Below are positions 10,233-19,649 of a stretch of 26,510 nucleotides of DNA, piece after piece (the stretch's first letter is position 1; every line of letters starts with the position of its first letter). The stretch is taken from the NCBI GenBank assembly GCA_004151065.3, contig NWUY0300010494.1:39216-65725 (forward strand), in the 5' to 3' direction. The DNA is from Larix sibirica (Eukaryota; Streptophyta; Pinopsida; Pinales; Pinaceae). Both the position numbers and the translations under genes were made by a program. The notes beneath the pieces were generated by a model. The model saw nothing but the letters and a program-made list of their open reading frames with translations. It made no database searches and was not told where the DNA came from.

Positions 10233-10560
10233 CACTATACCCTATGTTTTAAAACTATGATTAGTTCATATTGCCTATTACAAGAAAATAACATAGATTA
10301 AAATCAAATAAGTATATAAAACTATGAATGCAATTTAGAATTAGAATAATGCATGTATATCTCACTTGCATATTAATTCAAAGAAAGATGTATTAAGAAA
10401 ATTAAACTTTATGTAATTATAAATTGCTTATAAATAGTTTCTTATTTGTATATATATCAAGGACAAATTAATGTCTTATAACACTAAAAGAAAAGAGCAT
10501 AAACCTTTCATGTACCCTAAAATTATATGTGTGTTATATGTTGATAAAAATAATGGATAA
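10233..10560. repeat. Older diverged copy of the preceding AT-rich unit
   Basis: This segment aligns with the unit duplicated just before it and with the 100 bp that follow the second copy. Shared phrases are ACTATACCCT (9836 and 10234), ATGATTAGT, GCATGTATA against ACATGTTTC followed by TTCACTTGC-like sequence, TTTGTATATAT then AGGGACAAA, and GTACCNTAA. The full ancestral unit was therefore about 400 bp, and the 292-bp duplication happened inside one copy. Confidence 0.7.
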
Positions 10561-10599
10561 TTTTGTTGCATGTTTATTAGAGGGTATGCTTTCTTGGAG

Positions 10600-10945
10600 T
10601 GCCATGGAGAATTCTATCTACTACTCTATCTACCAATAAAGTCAAACTTCTTATTTCTTGCGGCTCCATGGAGAATTCTATCTAACATCAAAGTCAAACT
10701 TCTTATTTCCAAGCCTTGGTTGACCAATAGATTTCATTGTTTTAAATATTTGGCACAATGTTAGAAAGACCATTTATGATGGGCCCTCCCATACTATGTA
10801 TGTAAGCCCCATGGGGAATTCTATCTATGCCAAAGTCAAAACTTCTTATTTCCAAGCCTTGGTTGACCAATAGATTTCATTGTTTTAAATATTTGGCACA
10901 TTGCTAGAAAGGCCACTTATGATGGGCCTTCCCATACTATCTCTG
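10600..10945. repeat. 143-bp tandem duplication plus a partial third copy
   Basis: CCATGGAGAATTCTATCT at 10666 recurs as CCATGGGGAATTCTATCT at 10809, and both are followed by AAAGTCAAA, CCAAGCCTTGGTTGACCAAT and a long nearly identical run ending CCCATACTAT. A truncated copy with CCATGGAGAATTCTATCT and GTCAAACTTCTTATTTC begins at about 10600. The 64-codon open frame at 10570-10764 is a by-product. Confidence 0.9.
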
Positions 10946-11024
10946 AAAGACATAATAACTATATAGAAGAAGTGGAGGAAACATGTTCGAAGATATCTTT
11001 ATCATTAAGAAGGAAAGATCATGA

Positions 11025-11610
11025 ATGGTGAGCATCACCCTATTAAAGAAAACTATATTATTTGGTTTTAAAATGATAACAAATTAATAATAACTTCAAA
11101 CACCTCTCTTGCTATTGCTATTTGTCCTATGTATTATCATGATAATTTGCAAAATGCATGGAAATTGCTGTTTCTCCCATGTATTATCATGATAATTTGC
11201 AAAATGAATGGAAATTGATGGTGAGCATCACCCTATTAAAGAAAACTATATTATTTGGTTTAAAAATGATAACAAATCAATAAGAACTTCAAACACCTCT
11301 CTTGCCATTGCTATTTCTCCAATGTATTATCATGATAATTTGCAAAATGCATGGAAATTGCTATTTCTCCCATGTATTATCATGATAATTTGCAAAATGC
11401 ATGGAAATTGATGGTGAGCATCACCCTATTAAAGAAAACTATATCATTTGGTTTAAAAATGATAACGAATCAATAAGAACTTCAAACATAGGTCTCTCTT
11501 GACATTGCTACTTCTCCTATGTATTATCATGATAATTTGCAAAATGCATGGAAATTGCAATTTCTCCTATGTATTATCATGATAATTTGCAAAATGCATG
11601 GAAATTGATG
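11025..11610. repeat. Three-copy 193-bp tandem array with nested 50-bp duplicates
   Basis: ATGGTGAGCATCACCCTATT starts units at 11025, 11218 and 11411. Within every unit, a 50-bp segment carrying GTATTATCATGATAATTTGC occurs twice (for example 11131 and 11181). The nested doublet is present in all three units, so the 50-bp duplication came first and the 193-bp expansion followed. TATCATGATA is itself a perfect palindrome, giving six copies of the palindrome in 600 bp. Apparent open frames here are repeat-derived. Confidence 0.95.
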
Positions 11611-12960
11611 TTCACCATAGAAGATGATGGCTAAAAAGGAGTGCTATTAATAATATTAATAAAATCTTGTCATGGATCCTATCAAATCTTCAACATATAG
11701 TTACTTTTTTGCTGTTTATATTTATGTAGATGACTTTTTTGTGTTGTAACTGTCTATTTCAAAATATTTTGGATGTTGATTGTTTATCAATCCTGAGTTT
11801 TTGGATCATCAATCAGCTTCTGACGTAGTTATATTTGTACTATTTGATTCATTTTTGAATACCAATAATATGGTTTTTTTCGCTGAAAAAAAAAACTTAA
11901 TTAACAAAATCTTTTAGTGCTTTATTTTGTAACATTGAAGTTCATAATAAAATTTTGCATAAAATCATCGATAAAATTTAAATAACACTAAAACTAAGTT
12001 ACCAAGACATGTATTAATGTAAAATGATAATAACTATGATTCTTGTTTTGGGTTTGCTTCTATCTACTATAAAAATTGTTAAAATAATTTATATATTTGG
12101 ACAAAATGTATTTCCCACTCTAACTTATTTTCCACGATCATTCCTTCTCCAGTAAGCACATTGCCCATATCAATTATTTGCAAGCTTATCTTAGAATTAT
12201 CCATGCAATCACAACATACCAAATTAACATTTCACATTCTTCGAGTTGTTGCTACCTTAGTGATTTGTTTAAAGAAAGAGCTTCAAATTGAATTAACATT
12301 TTCATAATCGAATAGCCACTTGAAAACCTTGGCTAAAACCAAAGACAAGTTCTTAAGATCCACCCTTCCATTGACCTATAAATCATTGATTCATGTTGCA
12401 GTGACCTACAAGTCCAACTCCACTTGAGTGGAGGCCATTTTGATTTGATATATGAGATAACTAATAACCAACAATTGAGGGTAGAGGAGTAGGTAAGTCA
12501 CATTGAACCAAAAGAATTCAGTAATCATAGTAATCATGGTAGAGGAGTGGGTGGTGGCCATTTTATTTGTTCTTATTTAATTTATAAATTTGTGAAAATT
12601 TTTGACATAATTTTAGATAATAAAAATTGTATATTAAAACTATCTAAGTAAATATCAACATTGAGAGATCAATCAATTTACATTATTGCTTTTTCATATC
12701 ATCAAATATGTCATGGCATAGTATGGAAAAGTGAGGTGACAGGTGGCATGATAGAAATGAACTAATTAATTCACTGGTAGATGTTAAAGTCTAAGTTACT
12801 TCACTGGTAGATGTTAAAGTCTTTTAGGTTTCGAGTGATTTTAGGGTTAGAAAGAGGTAGGAGTGTGATAGATGTTAAATGAACGATGGGAGTAGAGAGA
12901 AAAGACCTTAGAGCGACGATTCCCACTTGCCCACGCGCACGATGCCCCCACACACTAGCC
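11611..12960. other. AT-rich intergenic DNA upstream of the AHL gene
   Basis: No gene seen. This is the distal promoter region of the downstream AHL gene. It contains a 30-bp tandem duplication at 12770-12829 and turns GC-richer only in the last 50 bp before the TATA box. Confidence 0.5.
12770..12829. repeat. 30-bp tandem duplication in the AHL upstream region
   Basis: TTCACTGGTAGATGTTAAAG begins at 12770 and again at 12800 with an identical core. It lies about 170-200 bp upstream of the proposed TATA box. A further GATGTTAAA occurs at about 12870. Whether it has a regulatory role is unknown. Confidence 0.85.
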
Positions 12961-12967
12961 CTACTCT

Positions 12968-12980
12968 CATAAATAAATAC
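12968..12980 (+). promoter_or_regulatory. Candidate TATA box of the AHL gene
   Basis: TAAATAAATA (12970-12979) stands in a GC- and C-rich context (CTACTCTCA before, CCGACTTTG after). This is a plausible plant TATA element and would place transcription start near 13000. A pyrimidine-rich stretch follows at about 13018-13060 (CTTTCTCCCTGCCCTTCTTT), as is common around plant transcription starts. The start site itself is inferred. Confidence 0.55.
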
Positions 12981-13218
12981 CGACTTTGCAAAACCCCCAT
13001 ACCACCGTAGCCGCGCTGGCTTTCTCCCTGCCCTTCTTTTTTACTTGTCTGGATTTGTCTTTCTTGTTGCTCTTCATATTTTGGGTGATTTCTCGTTCTT
13101 GCTGCTGCTGTTGTGAATTTCGTATCTGAGATTTTGGACGGGGGGCGGAGGTCCTTTGGTTCAGCTTTATTCTCCGTGAGAATAAAATCCGTGGCCGAAT
13201 CGATTGTGTTGAAATTAT

Positions 13219-13257
13219 ATGTTAAGGTCGGCGAAGGTAAGAAAGATTTTTGTGTAG
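13219..13257 (+). promoter_or_regulatory. Upstream ORF in the AHL leader (12 codons)
   Basis: Between the proposed transcription start and the main start codon there is one ATG, at 13219. It opens a 12-codon frame ([12 protein letters not shown]) that stops at 13255-13257, 40 nt before the main ATG. Its context (TTATATGTT) is weak, so leaky scanning or reinitiation would allow translation of the main frame. It may lower expression. Conservation has not been tested. Confidence 0.45.
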
Positions 13258-13297
13258 TGAATCCAAGGACGCAGTCCTGGCATCCCGGTGGTGGGCG

Positions 13298-14179
13298 ATG
13301 GCAGGAGTCGATCCGGTCGCCGGCTCAGGCCTGGGGCCTGGCCATGCGCCCGGACCCGGGAATGGCCACGGCCACCGGCTACAAGCCACGGAATTACAAA
13401 TTTCTGAAGACGATAACAGCGAGAGCAGCGGATTGAAGAAACGAAAGAGGGACAGCAATAACGACGACAACAGTGATGCGGGCGGCCAGGAACTCGGGCC
13501 GCAGATGAGCCGGAGGCCTCGCGGCAGGCCGCCGGGTTCCAAGAACAAGGAGAAGCCCAACATGATTATCGAGCAGGAGAGCGTCAACGGATTCAGAGCT
13601 CAAGTACTGGAGATTGCCAACGGGTGCGACGTAGTGGAGAGCTTGGCGGCGTTCGCACGCAGGAGGCAGCGGGGAATCTGCATTCTCAGCGGGAGCGGGG
13701 CGGTGAACAACATTACCCTACGGCAGCCGGCCACAGCTACCACGGTCGTGAGCTTGCAGGGACGTTTCGAGGTCTTATCGCTGTCCGGGACGTTCCTGCC
13801 CACGCTTGAGCCCTCCCCGGCTACGGGCCTCACAATTTATCTCGCGGGCGGACAGGGTCAAGTGGTGGGAGGGAGCGTCGTGGGTGCCCTTATGGCCTCC
13901 GGCCCTATCGTAGTCATGGCTGCAACATTCTGTAATGCCCAATACGAACGACTGCCCTTAGAAGAGGACGAGGATCCGATTTCTATACAACTCCACCCTC
14001 CCGGAGGGCTTTCCCAATCATCTATTCTGCCGGCAGAGCAGCAGCAGCAGCAGCAGCAGCAGGCGCCCGATCCGTCCAGCATGCCCATGTTCAACGTCCC
14101 CCAAAATCTGCTCCCCAATGGTCAACTGCCTCATGACGTCTACGCCTGGGCACAGCATACCCGTCTGCCATTGTTTTAA
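13298..14179 (+). CDS. AHL: AT-hook motif nuclear-localized (AHL) protein, clade A type
   Basis: This is the one intact gene: 293 residues, single exon. AHL proteins bind AT-rich, matrix-attachment-type DNA in the nucleus through the AT-hook and form trimers and partner complexes through the PPC (DUF296) domain; they repress growth and other developmental programmes. Visible here: a Gly/Pro/His-rich N-terminus; a basic KKRKR (residues 47-51) that can serve as nuclear localisation signal; one AT-hook with core RGRP at 75-78 followed by PGSKNK, the type-I form; and a PPC domain at about 97-225 with FARRRQRG (119-126), [10 protein letters not shown] (155-164), [16 protein letters not shown] (181-196) and [10 protein letters not shown] (216-225). 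A pure CAG tract gives eight glutamines (248-255), and the C-terminus has [16 protein letters not shown], typical of the clade. The ATG at 13298 has a good context (GGCGATGGC) and begins the family-like N-terminus; the frame is open further upstream to a TTG codon but without another ATG. Absence of introns fits clade A. The usual LRSH at the domain entry reads FRAQ. The gene is GC-rich compared with its flanks. Confidence 0.95.
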   Translation: MAGVDPVAGSGLGPGHAPGPGNGHGHRLQATELQISEDDNSESSGLKKRKRDSNNDDNSDAGGQELGPQMSRRPRGRPPGSKNKEKPNMIIEQESVNGFRAQVLEIANGCDVVESLAAFARRRQRGICILSGSGAVNNITLRQPATATTVVSLQGRFEVLSLSGTFLPTLEPSPATGLTIYLAGGQGQVVGGSVVGALMASGPIVVMAATFCNAQYERLPLEEDEDPISIQLHPPGGLSQSSILPAEQQQQQQQQAPDPSSMPMFNVPQNLLPNGQLPHDVYAWAQHTRLPLF

Positions 14180-14192
14180 CACAAGTACTCTT

Positions 14193-14237
14193 CCTCGCCT
14201 TTGTCCCGAGCTCACACTTGTGTGCTCCCCGGCGAGG
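14193..14237 (+). other. Stem-loop just after the AHL stop codon
   Basis: CCTCGCC (14193-14199) pairs perfectly with GGCGAGG (14231-14237). Inside it, GAGC (14208-14211) pairs with GCTC (14224-14227), and ACAC (14214-14217) pairs with GTGT (14220-14223) around a two-base loop. The structure begins 14 nt after the stop codon, so it lies in the 3' untranslated region. It could affect mRNA stability or be chance; the 7-bp outer GC-rich stem argues somewhat against chance in an AT-rich region. Confidence 0.55.
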
Positions 14238-14640
14238 AAATAAGGGGATTCATAATTTTGTGTACAAATTACATTAGTCAGAGTTTTATGTATACAAATT
14301 ATACTCAGACTTGTAAAGTGTTTTATTCTTTTCAGGCCAAGTTAATAGACTTGATTTGGAGGATAAATTCGGTTCTGATCATCATTTTTCCGTTTTAACA
14401 AGGAGAAGAGAAACAATGGAGCAGTTCAGGTCTACTGTCATAGACTTTCTTTGGTTTTCCAAGCTTGTTTGCGTTGTATAATTTCTCCATAATTCTGCTG
14501 TCCAAAGCAAAGCTTGTTTAGGTTACCCCTTCTCAATTTCGTTTTTAGTTTTCAGTAAGTCAGTTCGTGAAGGATTTGGGGGTTAGTGGTGCGATCGAGT
14601 GTTTTTCACTGAAGTTAAAATTCTCCATTAAAACATTGGT
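14238..14640 (+). other. AHL 3' untranslated and downstream region, poly(A) site unclear
   Basis: Plant-like AT- and TG-rich signals occur (AAATAAGG near 14236, TTGTAA at 14311-14316, TTTTATTCTTTT after it). A cleavage site around 14320-14400 is plausible but not determinable by eye. No other gene is seen. Confidence 0.3.
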
Positions 14641-14759
14641 TGGTTCGTTGTGATAAGTCTAATTGATTTGTAAGTCTAATTTTAAAATTTCATCAAGCAC
14701 GAAATTTCATCAAAACGTCCATTGTGGAGTAAAACAAAACATTGGTCCATTGTGATAAG

Positions 14760-14942
14760 TTTAACATTAAAATTTCATCAGTTTAATGTTAAAATTTCAT
14801 CAGTTTAATGTTAAAATTTCATCAAGCAGCCTTTTTACCTGCTTTTTGCTTTAACATTAAAATTTCATCAGTTTAATGTTAAAATTTCATCAGTTTAATG
14901 TTAAAATTTCATCAAGCAGCCTTTTTACCTGCCTCTTCGCTT
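14760..14942. repeat. 90-bp duplication, each copy with three 22-bp repeats
   Basis: TTTAACATTAAAATTTCATC starts at 14760 and at 14850. Each copy then carries GTTTAATGTTAAAATTTCAT repeats at 22-bp spacing and ends with AAGCAGCCTTTTTACCTGC. TTTAACATTAAA and TTTAATGTTAAA are reverse complements, so each copy also contains a short inverted pair. Scattered related AAATTTCATCA phrases begin at about 14685. Confidence 0.95.
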
Positions 14943-15111
14943 TATGAAAGCAAATGGAGAATAGTAGAACTAATGGCTTTTGAAAGATAATTTAGACATA
15001 AGAGCTGTCTTTCCAATTGAGATGAGGTTTTACTGCTTTGAGTGTAAGTGCAAACCCATCAATGCTATATTCACAATGCGTGCCAAAAATTAATAAGCAC
15101 TTCAGCCATGG
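14943..15111. other. Short intergenic spacer
   Basis: No gene or repeat of note is seen between the 90-bp duplication and the large duplication that begins at 15112. Confidence 0.4.
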
Positions 15112-16174
15112 CATAGGTACCTAATGAAGCTACAAAGGCTGATTTATGAATTCTTCCATAAGAGAGTGTGATACTTTTCCGGTGATTTAGAGTAGAAATT
15201 TTGTTTACTCATTTAGGAAAAAAAAAATTCTAAATAGTCAAAGTAACAAAATTAACCTTCAAAAGTAACAAAGCCAATAAATTACTGGTGATTTAGAGTA
15301 GAAATTTTGTTTGCTCATTTAGGAATTATTTTTTTTCTAAATAGTCAAAGTAACAAAATCAATCGTCAAAATTAAATAGTCAAAGTATCAAAATCAATCT
15401 TCAAAGGTAACAAAGCTAACAAATTATTTCAAGGTAATTTATTCGATATACATCGATGGCAAGTTGCAACCACATCGATCGCAACCATGGTTTTTTATGA
15501 TCATTTGAAATTTCCTCAACATAACCTAGGTTTTCTCAACTTTTTAGTAATATTTTCAATTTAGTAGATGACCATATCACAACGTTTCTAGAAACTTGTA
15601 ACGTTTACCAAATTATTTCTCATATAATACATGTATCATTGTCAAGTTTGCCAAATTACTCATGCAATAGGTACCTCATGAAGCTACAAAGGCTGATTTA
15701 TGTATTCTTCCAAAAGAGAGTGATACTTTTCTGGTAATTTCTGATGATTTATACTAGAAATTTTGTTTACTCATTTAGGAAAACTTTTTTTCTAAATAGT
15801 CAAAATAACAAAATTAATCTTCAAAAGTAACAAAGCCAACAAATTAAATAGTCAAAGTAACAAAATCAATCTTCAAAATTAAAGAGTCAAAGTATCAAAA
15901 TCAATCTTCAAAAGTAACATAGCCAACAAATTATTTCAAGGTAATTTATTTGATATACATCGATTGCAAGTTGCAACCACATCGATCGCAACCATGGTTT
16001 TTTATGATCATTTGAAATTTCCTCAACATAAACTAGGTTTTCTCAACTTTTAGTAATATTTTCAATTTACTAGATTACCATATCACAACGTTTCTAGAAA
16101 CTTGTAAAGTTTACCAAATTATTTCTCATATAATACATGTATCATTATCAAGTTTGCGAAATTACATTTCATAT
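15112..16174. repeat. Tandem duplication of about 553 bp
   Basis: Copy one (15112 to about 15664) and copy two (15665 to about 16174) start with ATAGGTACCTNATGAAGCTA and run in parallel through CAAAGGCTGATTTATG, TTTTGTTTACTCATTTAGGA, CATCGATCGCAACCATGG, CACAACGTTTCTAGAAACTT and ATAATACATGTATCATT. Copy one has a further internal duplication of about 110 bp (GGTGATTTAGAGTAGAAATT at 15180 and 15287). Both copies contain several runs of a 30-35 bp phrase with AATAGTCAAAGTAACAAAAT. Identity is high outside these indels. Confidence 0.95.
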
Positions 16175-16276
16175 AATATGTCTATGTCTATCATTACGTT
16201 TTGGGTTTACCAAATTTGCGAAATTACATTTCATATAATATGTCTATCATTACGTTTTGGGTTTACCAAATTTGTG
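16154..16276. repeat. 62-bp tandem duplication
   Basis: TTGCGAAATTACATTTCATA occurs at 16154 and 16216. Both copies end TCATTACGTTTTGGGTTTAC then CAAATTTG. The first copy has an extra 6-bp GTCTAT. The 62-codon open frame at 16154-16342 arises from this duplication and is not a gene. Confidence 0.95.
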
Positions 16277-17345
16277 GACTTTTGTATCATTATGTTTTGT
16301 CTTCTTGAATTGCATTCAAGACCATCTAAAAGCAGTAAATAATGATATGGATTTTGGATTTCCATTTTTTATGATGTGGAAGGAGTTAGGTAAATATCTT
16401 TATTAAATCCTTGGCTTGGCCAGTAATAGATGAGGTAACCCAAGGCTTTCGCATACAGTGTGGGAGAGAAGATAACCTAAACCCTTTCACACTTTAGGAT
16501 AACCTAAACCCTTTCCAACTTTAGGATAACGCACGTCCCTTGATCCTTGATTCCCACATTTTGATAGCCAGTGGTCAAATCGTCTCTAAAATTGCAAGTA
16601 TTGGATAGAGTATATGCATATAATTACCATTTGTCTTTAAAAGTGAAAAGATAATTGACAAAAGTATATGTTTTGTTTTTAAATTAGTCTTTAACATGGG
16701 TATGAATTTTGTCATGAAAATATTTTATTAGTAGCAATGGGTGCTAATCGTGTAAAGGGACATTAATAGAGTAATAGAGTTGAGTTAAAATTTCTTTAGA
16801 CATTAAATTTAAAACTTAAAATAATTCAAAGTAGATAGTGTGTGAGCTCCATTTGAATTAAATGAACCGTGAGCACAATAGTTGAGTACTAAGGGGATTG
16901 ATTTGTTGTTGTTTTCTAAATTCAATGAATTTGGAATTTTCTGGGTTTGATGTTAGTGAGTCAATTAATACATTGTATTGTTTTCCTTGTTTAAAAATTG
17001 CATTATTGGATTATTAAAAAAAGCATTTACTTTATTTGAAAAAAATATAGTGTAATGTTAATTTGGTCTAGCTCATGTAGTTGGGAGGCATGATTGCTAT
17101 TCTCTTTGAAATGAGGATAAGTATGGAAATGGGTTTACCCTGGATATGTATTAAAGGAAAAAAGAAAAAGAAAAAAATATAGTGTACGTTTCTTCTATTT
17201 CAATGTTTTGTGTTGTACGGTAATGTCATGACATTCAATTCGATAGCAATTTCACTAGACTTTGGAACATTATATCAATAGTACAAGGATTGTGAGGAGC
17301 CCATAGAATTTATGGTTTTTTTTTTACCATATTTTAATGTATTTA
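16277..17345. other. AT-rich intergenic DNA, no gene seen
   Basis: A 27-bp tandem duplication lies at 16471-16525 (GATAACCTAAACCCTTTC at 16471 and 16498). GAAAAAAATATAGTGTA occurs at about 17039 and again at about 17171. Nothing else is recognised before the 5' LTR at 17346. Confidence 0.5.
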
Positions 17346-18326
17346 TGAGCATCCCTCATGCAACCAACTATACCACACATCTCATTTTATTTTAGTAGTT
17401 AACATTGTTGTTATGATATTTTTATACATTTTATAGAATATGCCATAACCATTTCTATAGATCCAAAAATGAATTTCATTACAAAGTCTTGAAGCATGCC
17501 ATCAACTTGCAAATCCAAGAATAAATTTCTTTTGTGTCCTTAACACTTGCAAATTTTGGAATTGAGCTACCAAGAGAATTCGTGGGGAGAGGGAGTTGGT
17601 GGTGATTGCATTTTAGTTTGACTAAGAGTATCTTTTTTTATGAAAGAGACCAAGGTCATGATACAATAATTTGTAGTAAAGTCGAGATAGATTTGCAATC
17701 ACATAAAATATGCAAAGGTCAACCATTAAAAGTCAAATAAAATCAAATTCAATATAACTTAAATTGAGACATCAAATGCATGTAACTTAAGAAATGGAAT
17801 ACCATAATTCCAAATCCTTGGAAAAATAATGCTTGGGACATAATGGATCAATTCATTAATTAACCCATTTAATAGAAATTGAACTGGTGAAGAGATTCAT
17901 CTTCCAGTTTATGTGTATAAAATTAACTAGTTTCTATGTATAAATTTATCTGTTGTTTAATGGAAAACACACCCTTGGTCTTTGAGGCAAAGCTCCAATT
18001 TGTGGCTGTGGTGGAGGATAGAGGTGTTGGGTGAAAATATTTTCCTGGGAAATTGTAGTCATGTGAAGAGTGGTTGTAGTGGCGTTAATCTTGTAGAAAC
18101 TACATACAGTAGTAGTCTTTTCAAATTATTATTCTAGAGGCTCTAGATCTTGGCCAATTTCATATAAAATTTGTAGTTATGTTGTGGTGCATTTATCAAT
18201 CATTAATTGTGTTTAACTATTATTTTGTGTAATGGATTCATATTACAAAGATATATGAAATATAATTGGCTTTTTTTTGCTACATTTTTACTCTTACTTG
18301 CAAGGAGGTGTAGTCCCTCTGCATCA
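17346..18326 (+). repeat. 5' LTR
   Basis: It begins TGAGCATCC and ends CTGCATCA. It matches the 3' LTR along its length; shared phrases include ACACATCTCATTT, TATTTTATAGAAT-like sequence, TCTTGAAGCATG, CTTGCAAA, GAGTATNTTTTTTTATGAAAG, AATTCATTAAT and AGTCCCTCT against TGTCCCTCT. It is about 90 bp shorter than the 3' LTR because it lacks the internal duplication found there. Confidence 0.9.
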
Positions 18327-18328
18327 AG

Positions 18329-18340
18329 TTGTATTAGAGT
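18329..18340 (+). other. Primer-binding site, tRNA-Met type, degenerate
   Basis: Two bases after the LTR end, TTGTATTAGAGT matches the plant initiator-tRNA-Met primer-binding sequence TGGTATCAGAGC at 9 of 12 positions. Two of the three changes are C to T. The following GGTTTGATCC fits the same context. This fixes both the orientation and the LTR end. Confidence 0.75.
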
Positions 18341-18699
18341 GGTTTGATCCTATGGTGGGGAGGGCCAAAGTGATGTTTGTATCAGATAAAGTAATATGTG
18401 AATGTTTGTGGAGTGGAGAGCATGTAAGAAGAGATCCAAAAACATAATCATAATGATGGAAAATAGAGGAATAGGTCATGAAAGACCCAAAAGATCATAG
18501 GGTGTAGGAGATGTGAATGAACTTGCATCAATGGTGAGGATAGTGATGGCCAGAGTGGATTCCATGGAGTTAGTCCAATAATGAGGTATTAGTACACATG
18601 GTGAAAGGTATGAGTGATGAAGAAGCAAAATTAGACACTATAAGAGAGGAAATAGAAGAGCATGTGATAGTGGAAGAGATAATGATTAGAGAAATTAGT

Positions 18700-19276
18700 G
18701 TTATTGCAGGTAAACCTAAACTTGATATTCATTTCTATTATAGAAGTTTAACTCTAGAGGAATTGGTAGATTGAAGAGGAGAAATGGAAAAGTTATTTGA
18801 ATTTGAGCAAGTTAGAGATCCTAGGAGGGTTAGGTTGTTGAGTACACAATTGAAAATTCATGCTTCTTTATGGTGGGATATGCTGCAGTTGAATAGAGAA
18901 AGTTGTGGAAGAGAGAACATTAAATCCTTTAATAGGAGGGTGTTAGAGTTGAATAATAGTTTTTTACTTGTGGATTATGCTTTAAAAATTGTTGACAATG
19001 TTGCAAAATTTAATTGAAGTGAAGATATCAGTCAAGGAGTACATAGAGGATCTTTACATACTTTTTATAAGGTTTTGTAAGAATGAGGAGAGTCTAGAAT
19101 CAATTCAAAGGTATGTGAATGCTCTAAGTTACTCAATTCAATATTATTTTAATATTTTGAATTTTCATTCAATGGTAGAGGATTACCAAGTAACTTTGAG
19201 GATTGAAGAAAAATTGTTGAGAAACAAACAGATGACGAGAAAAGCTTCAAGACATGCAAGAGGACAACCAAAATAA
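18700..19276 (+). pseudogene. Gag capsid remnant (Retrotrans_gag type), frameshifted
   Basis: Segments in order: GKPKLDIHFYYRSLTLEELV, a stop (TGA where W is expected), EMEKLFEFEQV (18784 on), RDPRRVRLLSTQL and KIHASLWWDMLQ. After a frameshift near 19000 it continues with VKEYIEDLYILFIRFC, SIQRYVNALS and LRIEEKLLRNKQ to the stop at 19274-19276. This is the order of the Ty3/gypsy Gag core (WW-containing middle, EY..F.RF segment, RY..GL segment, A...E..). The stops and frameshift make it nonfunctional. Gag would form the cytoplasmic capsid of the element. Confidence 0.85.
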
Positions 19277-19408
19277 AAAATAAAAATTCGAGAGGATGAA
19301 AGTTCCTCCAGGATAGGGGATCAACTTCTTCAAATAGGATTTAATGTTGACAGAGGAAGAGATCAATTAGCGAGAGGTAGAGATAGAGGAGGAAAATTTG
19401 AAGGAATT

Positions 19409-19450
19409 TTCTAAAGATGTCCAATTGAAGGCCATATGACATTTGAATGC
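19409..19450 (+). pseudogene. Gag zinc knuckle (CCHC) remnant
   Basis: The frame reads F, stop, RCPIEGHMTFECPE. The spacing matches a CX2CX4HX4C knuckle in which the first cysteine has become the stop codon TAA or lies next to it, while C, H and the last C remain. It lies between capsid and protease, as expected for Ty3/gypsy elements. Confidence 0.75.
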
Positions 19451-19649
19451 CCTGAAATTTGGAAAGATGGAAGAATACAAGAGGGGAGAAATCATATTTT
19501 TGAATCCAAACCAGTAGTAGGAACAAGTTAAGTGGTGGAATTGAGGGAAAAGAAAGGAGAAAAATTGATGATGCAAAAAGTATTATTGTATCCAAAGAAT
19601 GATGTTGAGATAGAACCAGATAAGAGGAAGACACTCTTAAGAATGAAAT

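Noticed and set aside
9517-11610. CRISPR-like array
   Set aside because: The repeats are adjacent or nested tandem copies without unique spacers, in a plant-type genome.
13236-13257. A possible leader intron: GTAAG at 13236 and a TAG at 13255
   Set aside because: The interval is only 22 nt, far below the minimum for a plant intron, and no better acceptor is seen before the start codon.
13113-13436. A 107-codon plus-strand frame overlapping the AHL leader and N-terminus
   Set aside because: It has no ATG (it begins with GTG), lies in another frame from the AHL protein, and its second half is the GC-rich AHL coding sequence read out of frame.
13222-14118. Several minus-strand and out-of-frame ORFs of 61-121 codons across the AHL gene
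   Set aside because: They are shadows of a GC-rich coding sequence; they include a poly-Cys run that is the CAG tract read backwards.
16471-16525. Telomere-like CCTAAACCC repeats
   Set aside because: Only two copies with a 27-bp period and no contiguous CCCTAAA repeats; a simple local duplication explains them.
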